A stretch of DNA of 64,000 bases from Gordonia polyisoprenivorans NBRC 16320 = JCM 10675 (lineage in GTDB: Bacteria; Actinomycetota; Actinomycetes; Mycobacteriales; Mycobacteriaceae), in NCBI RefSeq assembly GCF_000241325.1, contig NZ_BAEI01000092.1, positions 62,001 through 126,000 of the forward strand, read 5' to 3'. The notes under the pieces were generated by a model. That model was not told the origin of the DNA. It saw only the letters and a list, made by a program, of their open reading frames with translations, and did no database searches. Below are positions 25,575 to 33,545 of the stretch, piece by piece (positions within the stretch are counted from its first letter, which is position 1; each line of letters starts with the position of its first letter). A program made the position numbers and the translations under genes.

Positions 25575-26078
25575 ATGGACGGAGTTCAGCTCGACGACAT
25601 CGATTTCGCGCTGCTCGAGTCGCTGCATCGGGACCCGCAGATCGGGGTTCTCGAAACGTCGCGGCGGATCCGGGTGGCGCGCGCCACCGTGCAGTCCCGC
25701 CTGGCGAAGCTCGAGGACGCCGGGATCATCGCCGGATATCACCCGCATCTCGATGTCGCGGCCGCCGGTTTCGACGTCCAGTGCTTCGTCCAGCTCGAAA
25801 CGGTGCAGGGTGAGCTGAGTACCGTCACCGCGGCGTTGTCGGCGATTCCCGGTGTACTCGAGGCGTTCGCCACCACCGGTGCCAGTGATGTGCTGTGCCG
25901 GGTCGCGGCCGCCTCGCACAAGGATTTGCAGGAGACCTTGCTCGAGATCGGCCGGTCACCGTCGGTCGCGCGCTCCATCAGCATCGTCGTGCTGTCGGAG
26001 ATCGTGCCCTATCGGGCTCTGCCACTGCTGCGCACCGCGCGCTCGGACCGTACACCCCGTGCTCCCGGATACCGGTGA
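25575..26078 (+). CDS. Lrp/AsnC-family transcriptional regulator
   Basis: A 167-residue regulator. Residues 6-55 form the AsnC winged helix (DDIDFALLESLHRDPQIGVL, then RIRVARATVQSRLAKLEDAGII), followed by GYHPHLDVAAAGFDV and the ACT-like ligand domain to about residue 150. GGAAGGG stands upstream of the ATG. It closes the tyramine operon region on the plus strand, 61 bases after the ThDP enzyme, and is a candidate sensor of the amine, amino acid or oxo acid handled there. Confidence 0.88.
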   Translation: MDGVQLDDIDFALLESLHRDPQIGVLETSRRIRVARATVQSRLAKLEDAGIIAGYHPHLDVAAAGFDVQCFVQLETVQGELSTVTAALSAIPGVLEAFATTGASDVLCRVAAASHKDLQETLLEIGRSPSVARSISIVVLSEIVPYRALPLLRTARSDRTPRAPGYR

Positions 26079-26096
26079 AGAATCCCGGGAATGCGC

Positions 26097-26726
26097 TCAG
26101 TACAACAACTTTCGGTAATTGCTCTCGGCATAGCGCTCCTGCAGGGCCACCTCGTCGAGTTCGGGCATGAGTTTCTTGGTCATCTGCGCGGTGCTCGGCA
26201 GGTCGTCGGGATGCCACGTCTCCGGCCGCCACAGATCCGACCGCAGGAAAGCCTTGGCGCAGTGGAAGAACACCTCCTCCACGGTGATCTCCAGCGCCAG
26301 GATCGGTCGGCGACCCTTGACGGCGAGCTCATCGAAATAGGTGCCGCCGCTGTCGTCGTCGGCGCCGTCGACGATGCGTGCGGTCCCGTTGACCCGCAAC
26401 GTGTCCCCGCGTCCCGGGATGATGGCGATGGTTCCCACGTGCGGATTGCGCAGGATGTTGAGGTAACCGTCGACGCGTTTGTTGCCGGGACGTTCGGGGA
26501 TGACGATGGTGTGCTCGTCGAGGACGTGCACCACCTTGCCGGGCGGATCACCCTTGGGTGAGACGTCCATCCGGCCCTGCTCGTCGGAGGTGGCCACGAA
26601 CAGCATCGGCGAGGCTGCCAGCCACTCGACGTGCACCGGCTCGAGCGCGGACTTGACCTTCTTGACCACCATCTCGATGGGATGACCGACGATCGCGCGC
26701 AACTGTTCTTCGGTGGTGATCTCCAT
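26097..26726 (-). CDS. Pyridoxamine 5'-phosphate oxidase-fold FMN-binding protein
   Basis: A 209-residue split-barrel flavin protein of the PPOX superfamily, close in layout to the DR2398-type FMN-binding subgroup. Visible elements are MLFVATSDEQGRMDVSPKG, PERPGNKRVDGYLNILRNPHVG and DTLRVNGTARIV, the strands that hold the FMN phosphate and the dimer interface. The C-terminal region from about residue 150 includes FFHCAKAFLRSDLW, usual for this subgroup. The ATG at 26726 has GGGAG upstream. It converges on the Lrp gene with only 18 bases between the stops. The substrate is unknown. Confidence 0.85.
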   Translation of the reverse strand: MEITTEEQLRAIVGHPIEMVVKKVKSALEPVHVEWLAASPMLFVATSDEQGRMDVSPKGDPPGKVVHVLDEHTIVIPERPGNKRVDGYLNILRNPHVGTIAIIPGRGDTLRVNGTARIVDGADDDSGGTYFDELAVKGRRPILALEITVEEVFFHCAKAFLRSDLWRPETWHPDDLPSTAQMTKKLMPELDEVALQERYAESNYRKLLY

Positions 26727-26818
26727 GTCGCCATGCTCCCAGATCGCCTCACACCTGCCCAGCGGTTTCCTGACCTCACGAGTTCCTGCCCTGCGGGCTT
26801 CCCGCAACTGCCGGGCGG

Positions 26819-28051
26819 TCAGGTGGTGGGCCGCAGCCATGCGAGGGCTGCGGCGACGAGTGCGCTGACCCCGTGCGAGAGGGTCGGTTGGATCACCGGT
26901 GCGAATTGCGGCGAGTGATTGGACGGCAGCCCGGCGACCACCGCCGCGATCTCCTCGACGCTGCCGGCACCGGCGAACAACGCCGGATCGGCGCCGCCCA
27001 GCAGCCAGTACGCACAGGGCGCGTCGGCCGCATGGGCGAAGTGACCGACGTCCTCGCTGCCGGTCACCACTCCGGGATCGACCACCATCACCCCGGGAAC
27101 GTCCGAGAACGCCTTCCGTACCGTGTCACACGCGCCGGGATCGTTGACCAGCGCCGGGAACGACTCGGCGATCCGGATCTCCGGGTCACGACGGCCGCCG
27201 GCAGCCATCGTCTCCGCTTGCGCGAGAACGCGAATGCGTTCGAGGACGGTCTCGCGTACGTCCGGGTCGAAACTGCGTACGCTCACCGCGAGTTCGGCGC
27301 GGTCGGCGATGATGTTGGGAGCTGTGCCCGCGTGCAGCGATCCGACCGTCACCACCGCGGTCTCCGTGGGCGGCAGGGTCCTCGACACGATGGTCTGCAG
27401 ACGCATGACCAAGGAGGACGCCATGACGACCGGGTCGATCGTCGTCTCCGGGCGTGAGCCGTGCCCGCCGACGCCGTGCAACACCACCGACACGCTGTCG
27501 GCCGCGGCAAACGAGACCCCGTCGTGAACACCGAGCAGCCCGGCCGGCAGCGGCGCGACATGTTGTCCGAGAACCACATCCGGCGTGCCGAATCGGCCGA
27601 AGAGGTCGTCGTCGACCATGGCGCGCGCCCCGCTGCCGAGCTCTTCTGCGGGTTGGAACACCAGGATCAGGCATCCGCGCCACGTGGCGTCGGCGGCGAG
27701 GTCGTAGGCCGCGCCGATCAGGCAACTGGTGTGGACGTCATGGCCGCAGGCGTGCATCAACGGGGTGCTCGTCCCGTCGGCGTGGGTGCCGACCGCGGTG
27801 CTGGCGTAGTCGAGTCCGGTCTGTTCCTGCACGGGCAGGGCGTCCATGTCGGCGCGCAACAGAACCGTCGGGCCCGCTCCGCGTGTCAGTACTCCGACGA
27901 CCCCGGTTCCGCCGATCCCCTCGGCCACCACGTATCCCGCGGCGCGCAGGTGGGCGGCGGCGATACCGGCCGTGCGTGTCTCGGTGAAGGCGAGTTCGGG
28001 GTGGCGGTGCAGGTCCCGATACAGCGTCGGCACGTCGATGGTGGTGGTCAT
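26819..28051 (-). CDS. M20-family amidohydrolase (hippurate hydrolase/IAA-amino acid hydrolase type)
   Basis: A 410-residue metallohydrolase of family M20D. DLHRHPELAFTE opens the chain, RADMDALPVQEQ and MHACGHDVHTS give the two-metal site with Cys and His ligands, and VFQPAEELGSGA holds the catalytic Glu-Glu pair. The lid or dimerisation domain includes GVGGHGSRPETTIDPV. These enzymes remove an acyl group from N-acyl amino acids. The ATG at 28051 (MTTTIDV) has AAGGAG five bases upstream. It lies downstream of a decayed universal stress gene and the fluoride-channel genes in the same direction. Confidence 0.88.
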   Translation of the reverse strand: MTTTIDVPTLYRDLHRHPELAFTETRTAGIAAAHLRAAGYVVAEGIGGTGVVGVLTRGAGPTVLLRADMDALPVQEQTGLDYASTAVGTHADGTSTPLMHACGHDVHTSCLIGAAYDLAADATWRGCLILVFQPAEELGSGARAMVDDDLFGRFGTPDVVLGQHVAPLPAGLLGVHDGVSFAAADSVSVVLHGVGGHGSRPETTIDPVVMASSLVMRLQTIVSRTLPPTETAVVTVGSLHAGTAPNIIADRAELAVSVRSFDPDVRETVLERIRVLAQAETMAAGGRRDPEIRIAESFPALVNDPGACDTVRKAFSDVPGVMVVDPGVVTGSEDVGHFAHAADAPCAYWLLGGADPALFAGAGSVEEIAAVVAGLPSNHSPQFAPVIQPTLSHGVSALVAAALAWLRPTT

Positions 28052-28061
28052 GGGCACTCCT

Positions 28062-28277
28062 TCAATCCTGCGGTTCGCCGACCTCGGTGTCGGCGGGGAC
28101 CACGAGCAGCGGTACCTCGCGCCGGCCGATCATCCGGTGCGCGACGGATTGTCCGAGCGCCGAATCGAGCACCGACATCAGTCCCCCGCGCGGGCTGCCG
28201 ATCGCCACGAGCAGTGCCGAATACTCGTCGGCGACCGCTGCGAGCAGGTCGGCCGCCGACCAGCGCGGTTCGTGCGG
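28062..28277 (-). pseudogene. Remnant of a universal stress protein (C-terminal part)
   Basis: One frame is open for 71 residues and ends in TGA at 28064-28062. It reads like the C-terminal half of a universal stress protein: ADLLAAVADEYSALLVAIGS, then GGLMSVLDSALGQSVAHRM and VPLLVVPA, matching the nucleotide-binding loop and last strand. An in-frame TGA at 28280-28278 stands just before it and there is no start codon ahead of the conserved part. A different frame opens with an ATG at 28419 behind GAGGAG, directly after crcB, but runs through the 15-bp repeat without joining the Usp frame. The simplest reading is a gene broken by deletion or frameshift. Confidence 0.6.
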
Positions 28278-28329
28278 TCACCGACGGCGTGGGCCCGTGA
28301 CGTCGTCGACGCAGCGGCCCGGTGTCCTC

Positions 28330-28404
28330 GGAACCTCGGTCCTCGGAATTTCGGTTGTGGGAACCTCGGTTGTGGGAACCTCGGTGGTGGGAATAGCGGT
28401 TTCG
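28330..28404. repeat. Five tandem 15-bp repeats downstream of crcB
   Basis: Units of the form GGAACCTCGGTTGTG run from 28330 to 28404: GGAACCTCGGTCCTC, GGAATTTCGGTTGTG, GGAACCTCGGTTGTG, GGAACCTCGGTGGTG and GGAATAGCGGTTTCG. The array lies between the crcB stop and the universal-stress remnant. On the minus strand one frame gives repeating PTTEV-like pentapeptides. It may mark the rearrangement that broke the stress gene. Confidence 0.75.
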
Positions 28405-28427
28405 GTCGTTGTTGCTCATCGCGCTCC

Positions 28428-28796
28428 TCAGATCGCCCACATCAGGGCCAGCCCGGCTGCACATGCGGTCACCGAGGCGACCACCGAGCCGACCGCGTTG
28501 GCCATCGCGAGCATTCCGTGCCGCTGCTGGGCGAGCCGAATCGTCTCCACCGATGCGGTGCTGAATGTCGTGTATCCGCCACAGAATCCGGTCCCGACGA
28601 CGGCTTGCAACCCGGTCGGCGCCCCGTGCGAGATCACCAGCCCGGCGAGCATTCCCAACACCAACGACCCGGTCACGTTGATGACGACCGTGGCCCACGG
28701 AAACGTCGTCGATCGCCATCGTTTGATGTTGCCGTCGACGACGAACCGGGCGACCGCGCCGAGGGCACCCGCCAGCAGGATCGCGATCACCGTCAT
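28428..28796 (-). CDS. crcB: Fluoride channel CrcB/Fluc (second subunit)
   Basis: A 122-residue small membrane protein with four hydrophobic helices. GALGAVARFVVD near the N-terminus, PWATVVINVTGSLVLGML in helix 2 and GTGFCGGYTTFSTAS before helix 3 are the Fluc signatures; the last holds the conserved pore Phe and the central sodium site. It exports fluoride down its gradient. Its ATG overlaps the stop codon of the upstream crcB (ATGA). Paired crcB genes of this kind usually form heterodimers. Confidence 0.93.
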   Translation of the reverse strand: MTVIAILLAGALGAVARFVVDGNIKRWRSTTFPWATVVINVTGSLVLGMLAGLVISHGAPTGLQAVVGTGFCGGYTTFSTASVETIRLAQQRHGMLAMANAVGSVVASVTACAAGLALMWAI

Positions 28797-29296
28797 GCGA
28801 CCTCACCTCCCCGGCCCCGTAGAGCGGCACCGGCGAGCGCGATACCGGCCCAGGCGCACAGGATTCCGCCGACCACGCTGACTGCTGCGTACGCGATCGC
28901 GGTGCCCGGCGCGCCGTGGTGTCCGAGTTGAGCGGTTTCCAGGGCGAAGGAGCTATAGGTGGTGTACGAACCGCAGAATCCGGTGCCGACGAGCACCCGA
29001 ACGCGTCGTCGCCATCCCTCGTCCGGCCCGGCCAGGGCGAGTACCTCGAGCAGCGCGCCCAAGACGAGGGAACCGCTGAGGTTGATGCCGAATGTGGCCC
29101 ACGGCCAACCGGTTCCGTGGGCCGGGAACAACTCCTCGAGCAGGTAACGCATCCCGGTACCGGCAATACCGCCGAGAAAGACCAGCGCGAGCGCTCCCGG
29201 CTGCAGATGCAGGGGCCGTGGAGCCGGGCTGTCGGGGTCGACGGGACGAGGAGCTGGTGGATTCGAGGTCGGTTCGGGGTGTGGGGGTGCGCCCAT
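28793..29296 (-). CDS. crcB: Fluoride channel CrcB/Fluc (first subunit, N-terminally extended)
   Basis: A 167-residue Fluc channel. After a proline-rich cytosolic extension of about 38 residues come four helices with GIAGTGMRYLLEE, PWATFGINLSGSLVLGAL and GTGFCGSYTTYSSFALET. The ATG at 29296 has AAAGGAG eight bases upstream. That ribosome site can be locked in a hairpin that is part of a fluoride riboswitch just upstream. It is co-transcribed with, and overlaps, the second crcB. The extension is longer than in most Fluc proteins and has no recognised domain. Confidence 0.92.
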   Translation of the reverse strand: MGAPPHPEPTSNPPAPRPVDPDSPAPRPLHLQPGALALVFLGGIAGTGMRYLLEELFPAHGTGWPWATFGINLSGSLVLGALLEVLALAGPDEGWRRRVRVLVGTGFCGSYTTYSSFALETAQLGHHGAPGTAIAYAAVSVVGGILCAWAGIALAGAALRGRGGEVA

Positions 29297-29303
29297 GACA
29301 GAA

Positions 29304-29387
29304 CTCCTTTCCGGCAATCGGAACAGGAGCCATCAGCCTTGTCGGCGGTTCGGGCCGGCGCGGCCCGGGCGAGATCCATCACCCGCG
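29304..29387 (-). promoter_or_regulatory. Fluoride riboswitch (crcB motif) with ribosome-site hairpin
   Basis: Read on the minus strand from 29384, the RNA has GGGTGATGG...CTCGCCC (first stem-loop), an inserted hairpin GGGCC...GGCCC, then GAACCGCC, a 5-base loop and GGCTGATGGCTCCTG. These are the conserved blocks of the fluoride aptamer in order; the GGA of the first loop can pair with TCC near 29327 as the pseudoknot. The same CTCCT (29329-29325) can instead pair with AGGAG of the crcB ribosome site (29308-29304) in a hairpin with a second TTCCG/CGGAA stem. This suggests translational control: fluoride stabilises the pseudoknot and frees the ribosome site. Confidence 0.85.
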
Positions 29388-29394
29388 GCCGATG

Positions 29395-30393
29395 CTACTC
29401 GACGTCCGTCGAATCCGGGTGCAGGCGTCGGCGCAGGAGCGGAACACCCACACCGACCACCGCCGCGACCGCGAGACCGAGAAGCGTCTCGCCGACGCGC
29501 TCACCGAAGCGTCCGGGTGCGGTTCCGGTGGTCGCCGCACCGAGCATGAGGATGACCAGAAAGGTGGTGAAGGTCGGCAGAATGTACCATCGGCTGCCGC
29601 GGGTGCCCGCCGCCGCGGCGAGCACCACCCCGACCACGATCGCCAGCGACCAGGCAGGGGCATGGTCGACGAGTACGACGGCGGCCGCACCGCCGGTCAC
29701 CACTGACACGAAACGCCCGGCGGTCCGCCACAGTTGCAGATCAGCATCCGGCCTCATGACCAGAAGCGCTGCCGCGCAGGCCCATCCGACGTGATCGAAG
29801 CCGGAGGCGAATCCGATGCCCGCGGTGATCGCCCCCACCACACCGACGAGCAGGCCATACTGCATCCCCGGCACCCGCGGCCCCGGCCCACCGCCGGGCC
29901 CGTCCGGGACGAGACGCTCCGGGATGACGACGGCGACGACGAACGCGGCGAGGCCACCGAGGAGGAACAGTCCGGTGATCCGCAGGCCGACGGCCACACC
30001 GTCGGAGCTCAGGCCCACCCCGATCAGCGGTGGCGCCATGATCGTCAGCAGCATCGACAGTCGCGGACGTCGCAGTGCGGGCGCCGACCACACGGCCAGC
30101 ACCGGCAACACCGCCATCACCGCCACGGCGAGGACCGGGAAGGGAGCGACAGCGGAACCGAGGATGATCGGGACCCCGAGAACCAGTCCGGCTGCCACGA
30201 TCACGAGCCGGGAGCGTCGGGCATGCGGTACGCCCACCACCAGCGCCGGGATCATGCCGACCGCCAGGGCAGCGCCGGCGCCCACGTCGACCAGTGCCGT
30301 CACGACGATCGCCGGGATACCCGCCACGAGTGCGGCCACGGCCGGCAGCCAGTTCCAGACGAACAGTGGCGGGCGGGCGCTGTCGGGAGCCAC
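29395..30393 (-). CDS. FUSC-like integral membrane protein
   Basis: A 332-residue protein with about nine to ten hydrophobic segments, in two groups of helices separated near residues 155-175 by a Pro/Gly-rich loop. The second half, with GWACAAALLVMRPDADLQLWRTAGR and later GTRGSRWYILPTFTTF, resembles the FUSC/aromatic acid exporter membrane domain. No transport motif identifies a substrate. The GTG at 30393 lacks a strong Shine-Dalgarno. Its stop codon lies only about 8 bases before the fluoride aptamer, so read-through into the crcB genes is possible. Confidence 0.65.
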   Translation of the reverse strand: MAPDSARPPLFVWNWLPAVAALVAGIPAIVVTALVDVGAGAALAVGMIPALVVGVPHARRSRLVIVAAGLVLGVPIILGSAVAPFPVLAVAVMAVLPVLAVWSAPALRRPRLSMLLTIMAPPLIGVGLSSDGVAVGLRITGLFLLGGLAAFVVAVVIPERLVPDGPGGGPGPRVPGMQYGLLVGVVGAITAGIGFASGFDHVGWACAAALLVMRPDADLQLWRTAGRFVSVVTGGAAAVVLVDHAPAWSLAIVVGVVLAAAAGTRGSRWYILPTFTTFLVILMLGAATTGTAPGRFGERVGETLLGLAVAAVVGVGVPLLRRRLHPDSTDVE

Positions 30394-30446
30394 CCGCTCA
30401 CCCTAGCCCAACCTCACCGCACCCGGACGCCGAACGATCCAGGGGC

Positions 30447-32360
30447 TCAGCCACCGAGCTGACGCGCCAACGCCGCCAACACGTCCGGGTCCTCGATGGT
30501 CGAGGGCACCGTGTAGTCCTCGTGATCGGCGATCTGGCGCATGGTCTTTCGCAGGATCTTGCCCGAGCGGGTCTTCGGCAGCGCCGGCACCACGGTGACG
30601 TCGCGGAAGGTCGCGACGGCCCCGATCTCGTTGCGCACCATGGCGACCAGCTCGGCGCGCAGGGTGTCGGGCTCGATCTCGACTCCCGACTTGAGGACCA
30701 CGTACCCGCTCGGCCGCTGCCCCTTGAGGTCGTCGTGGATGCCGATGACCGCGCATTCGGCGACCGCCGGATGCGCGGCGACGACCGCCTCGATACTGCC
30801 GGTGGACAACCGGTGTCCGGCGACGTTGATGACGTCGTCGGAGCGGCCGAGGACGAACACGTAGCCGTCGGCGTCGACGTATCCGGAGTCGCCGGTCAGG
30901 TAGTACCCGGGGAAGGCCTTGAGATAGGAACTGCGGTAACGCTCTTCGTCGCGCCACAATCCGGCGAGGGTTCCCGGCGGCAGCGGGAGTTCGATGACGA
31001 TGTTGCCCTCGGTGCCGGGCGCGACCGCGGCGCCCTCGGCGTCGACGACGCCGACGCGGTACCCCGGTACCGGCACGGTCGGCGAGCCGGCCTTGATCGG
31101 CATGGGTTGGAGCCCACGGAGATTGGCTGCTATCGCCCAGCCGGTCTCGGTCTGCCACCAGTGGTCGACGACCGGGATCCCGAGGATCTGTCCCGCCCAC
31201 TCGAAGGTGTCGGGGTCGAGGCGCTCGCCGGCGGCGAACAGGGTCTGCAGCGAGGAGACGTCGTATTGGGCGAGTAGCGCGGCATCGGGGTCGGCCTTGC
31301 GGATGGCGCGGATCGCGGTCGGTGCGGTGAACAGCGCCTTGGCACGGTGTTCGGAGATGACGCGCCAGAACGCACCGGCGTCGGGCGTGCCGACCGGCTT
31401 GCCCTCGTACATGATCGTCGTCGCGCCGATCAGCAGCGGACCGTAGACGATGTAGGAGTGGCCGACGACCCATCCGACGTCGGACGCGGTCCACCAGACG
31501 TCACCGGGGTGGATGTCGTAGATGTTGGGCATCGACCAGGCCAGCGCGACGGCATGCCCACCGTTGTCGCGGACGACGCCCTTGGGTTTCCCGGTGGTTC
31601 CCGAGGTGTAGAGGATGTAGAGCGGGTCGGTGGCCGCGACCGTCACCGGTGCCGCCGGCATGGCGTCGGCGATCTCGTCGTCCCAGTCGAGCCAGCCGTC
31701 GTGGTCGGCGGCCGAGCCGGGGACCTCGTCGCGGTTCTTGACGATCACGGTGGTCGGGGGCTTGGCGGCGAGTTCGAGCGCCTTGTGCACCATCGGCAGA
31801 TATTCCACGACGCGGCCGGGTTCGAGACCGCCGGACGCGGTGACGATCGCCACCGGCTCGGCGTCGTCGATCCGGGTGGCGAGTTCGGGTGCGGCGAATC
31901 CGCCGAAGACCACCGAGTGGACGGCGCCGATACGGGCGCACGCCAACATCGCGATCGCGGCCTCGGGAATCATCGGAAGGTAGATGACGACACGGTCGCC
32001 CGCCGCGACGCCTGCCGCGCCGAGTACCCCGGCGAAACGCGACACCTCGTCGAGGAGCTCGGCATAGGTGTAGCGCCGCACCTCACCGACCATGGCCGAA
32101 TCCCAGATGAGCGCCATCCGATCGCCGTGACCGGCGGCGACGTGGCGATCGAGGGAGTTGAAACAGGTGTTCAGGGTGCCGTCGGGGAACCAGCGATAGA
32201 TCGGGGCGTGTGAGTCATCGAGCGCCACCGTCGGCGGCACCGACCACTCGATCTCGGCGGCGGCGGTGAGCCAGAACGACTCCCGGTCCTCGATGCTGTC
32301 GCGAAATGCCTTGTCGTAGCTGTCTGATCCGAAGCTGCGCGCGTCGCTGTTGCTGGCCAC
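30447..32360 (-). CDS. prpE: Propionyl-CoA synthetase (PrpE-type acyl-CoA ligase)
   Basis: A 637-residue AMP-forming ligase. ILYTSGTTGKPKGVVRD is the P-loop-like motif, HWWQTETGWAI the adenine-binding motif, and LPKTRSGKILRK carries the catalytic Lys, near residue 601, which is also the usual lysine-acetylation site. Chain length and the stretch ASDVGWVVGHSYIVYGPLL place it with PrpE and Acs rather than with fatty-acyl ligases; the N-terminal part aligns closely with enteric PrpE. It would activate propionate or acetate to the CoA ester. The GTG at 32360 (VASNSD) has GAGGA five bases upstream. Confidence 0.85.
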   Translation of the reverse strand: MASNSDARSFGSDSYDKAFRDSIEDRESFWLTAAAEIEWSVPPTVALDDSHAPIYRWFPDGTLNTCFNSLDRHVAAGHGDRMALIWDSAMVGEVRRYTYAELLDEVSRFAGVLGAAGVAAGDRVVIYLPMIPEAAIAMLACARIGAVHSVVFGGFAAPELATRIDDAEPVAIVTASGGLEPGRVVEYLPMVHKALELAAKPPTTVIVKNRDEVPGSAADHDGWLDWDDEIADAMPAAPVTVAATDPLYILYTSGTTGKPKGVVRDNGGHAVALAWSMPNIYDIHPGDVWWTASDVGWVVGHSYIVYGPLLIGATTIMYEGKPVGTPDAGAFWRVISEHRAKALFTAPTAIRAIRKADPDAALLAQYDVSSLQTLFAAGERLDPDTFEWAGQILGIPVVDHWWQTETGWAIAANLRGLQPMPIKAGSPTVPVPGYRVGVVDAEGAAVAPGTEGNIVIELPLPPGTLAGLWRDEERYRSSYLKAFPGYYLTGDSGYVDADGYVFVLGRSDDVINVAGHRLSTGSIEAVVAAHPAVAECAVIGIHDDLKGQRPSGYVVLKSGVEIEPDTLRAELVAMVRNEIGAVATFRDVTVVPALPKTRSGKILRKTMRQIADHEDYTVPSTIEDPDVLAALARQLGG

Positions 32361-32508
32361 TGCCGTCCTCACGTCGATCGATGTCGCGGCAGAGAGGTCG
32401 GGTGACCCGCCACGCTGCCGATTCGAGGGTAATCAGCCTCACACGTGGGCGCGAGGGGTTGGCCACACCTGCGCCGACCGGTCGGCAGATCGCGCCGAAC
32501 GGTGTGGC

Positions 32509-32554
32509 GAACCCACCCGTTCGGGCAGGTCAGCATGTCCGATCGGGTGGGTTC
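32509..32554 (-). terminator. Long-loop hairpin downstream of the DUF2630 gene
   Basis: GAACCCACCCG at 32509-32519 pairs perfectly with CGGGTGGGTTC at 32544-32554, with 24 bases between. It lies 48 bases past the stop of the DUF2630 gene and upstream of prpE, in a 241-base gap without a gene. No U-tract is seen, so it is a candidate terminator or a processed hairpin. Confidence 0.45.
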
Positions 32555-32601
32555 GGTGGGCATCGGGTCTCGGCGATGCAAGGTGGATCCAGGACCCGAG
32601 A

Positions 32602-32865
32602 TCACTCCAGATAGTTCTCGACGACGTCGGCTGGACGGGCCGACGCGTCGTCGGGATTCTGCCCGGCACGCCGGCGTGCCTGACGCTGCCGCAGCAGATC
32701 CCAGCATTGATCGAGGTCCACCTCGAGTGCGCGCAGTCGCGCATTTTCTTCACCCTTGCTGATATCTCCGCGCTCGAGTCGCTCACGCAACTCGTGCTCC
32801 TCCCCGATCAGCTCGGTGATGTGGTCTCGGATGGACCTGTCGGTATTCGGAAAGTCGTCGGCCAT
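32602..32865 (-). CDS. DUF2630 family protein
   Basis: An 87-residue acidic, highly charged helical protein. DRSIRDHITELIGEEHELRE followed by DQCWDLLRQRQARRRAGQNP is the pattern of the DUF2630 family found across actinobacteria. No catalytic motif, signal peptide or membrane segment is present. The helical heptad-like stretch at 12-70 suggests a small coiled-coil dimer. It precedes prpE by 241 bases and follows lsr2 in the same direction by about 50 bases. Function is unknown. Confidence 0.85.
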   Translation of the reverse strand: MADDFPNTDRSIRDHITELIGEEHELRERLERGDISKGEENARLRALEVDLDQCWDLLRQRQARRRAGQNPDDASARPADVVENYLE

Positions 32866-32916
32866 GCCCCGACACTACGCGTCGGGCACATCAGGCGTCG
32901 GAACGAGTTTCGACCC

Positions 32917-33243
32917 TCAGTTCGCGGCCTGGTACGCCTCGATGATCTCCGTTGCGATACGTCCGCGATCACTGATGTCGTACCCGTTGACGCGCGCCCA
33001 GTCGCGCACGGCCTTCAGATCGCGAGACGAACGTGCACTTCGGGCCGCCTTCGACCGGCGGCTACCGGCCGAGCGTGAGGCCGTCACATATTGTTCGAGA
33101 TCCTGCCGGAATTGCTTGGCGTGCGCCGGCGACGTATCGAATTCATAGGCTTTGTTGTCGACACTGAAGGTGATTGTGACAGCTTCCTTCAGTTCTTTTC
33201 CATCGAGATCATCGACGAATGTAACAACGGTTCGACGTGCCAT
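32917..33243 (-). CDS. lsr2: Lsr2 nucleoid-associated xenogeneic silencer
   Basis: A 108-residue Lsr2. Residues 1-55 form the oligomerisation domain (TVVTFVDDLDGKELKEAVTI) and residues 74-108 the DNA-binding domain with RDWARVNGYDISDRGRI. Arg93-Gly94-Arg95 is the AT-hook-like clamp that enters the minor groove of AT-rich DNA. It bridges and silences horizontally acquired AT-rich regions. The linker is basic and Ser/Arg-rich. The gene is preceded by a distinctly AT-rich 300-base region that could be a self-binding site. Confidence 0.93.
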   Translation of the reverse strand: MARRTVVTFVDDLDGKELKEAVTITFSVDNKAYEFDTSPAHAKQFRQDLEQYVTASRSAGSRRSKAARSARSSRDLKAVRDWARVNGYDISDRGRIATEIIEAYQAAN

Positions 33244-33545
33244 CGGATAGAGCCCCCTCGTAGTACTGCGTTGCTGAATACAAAACGAACAATAGCACCG
33301 TACGGCATTAGTGCTCCGTATCCGGGCGCCGAATCGAGCGTTTTCCGGCGAGCATCAATAAATAATTGTCACATGTAAAGAAAATCGAGATTTTTCCGTC
33401 TTGGAACACCGCGACGTCGATATTCCGTGCTTATTCGGAGGTTTATGTCGTCTGATTATGCGACACGGAGAACGCCCATCTCGGTACCCGACCCGCAGCG
33501 GGCGCGGCGGCACCGCGGGTCCGGCCGCCGGCCTCGCCGTGCGGG
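33244..33545. other. AT-rich intergenic region upstream of lsr2
   Basis: This 302-base gap between lsr2 and the phosphohexomutase gene holds no gene. It is clearly richer in A and T than its surroundings, especially at 33343-33435, where AATAAATAATTG and GTAAAGAAAATCGAG occur in an otherwise very GC-rich window. It must contain the lsr2 promoter. AT-rich DNA is the preferred Lsr2 target, so negative autoregulation is likely. Confidence 0.6.

Noticed and set aside
28087..28881. A 264-codon plus-strand frame across the crcB genes
   Set aside because: It is antisense to two overlapping crcB genes with clear Fluc signatures and runs through the repeat array.
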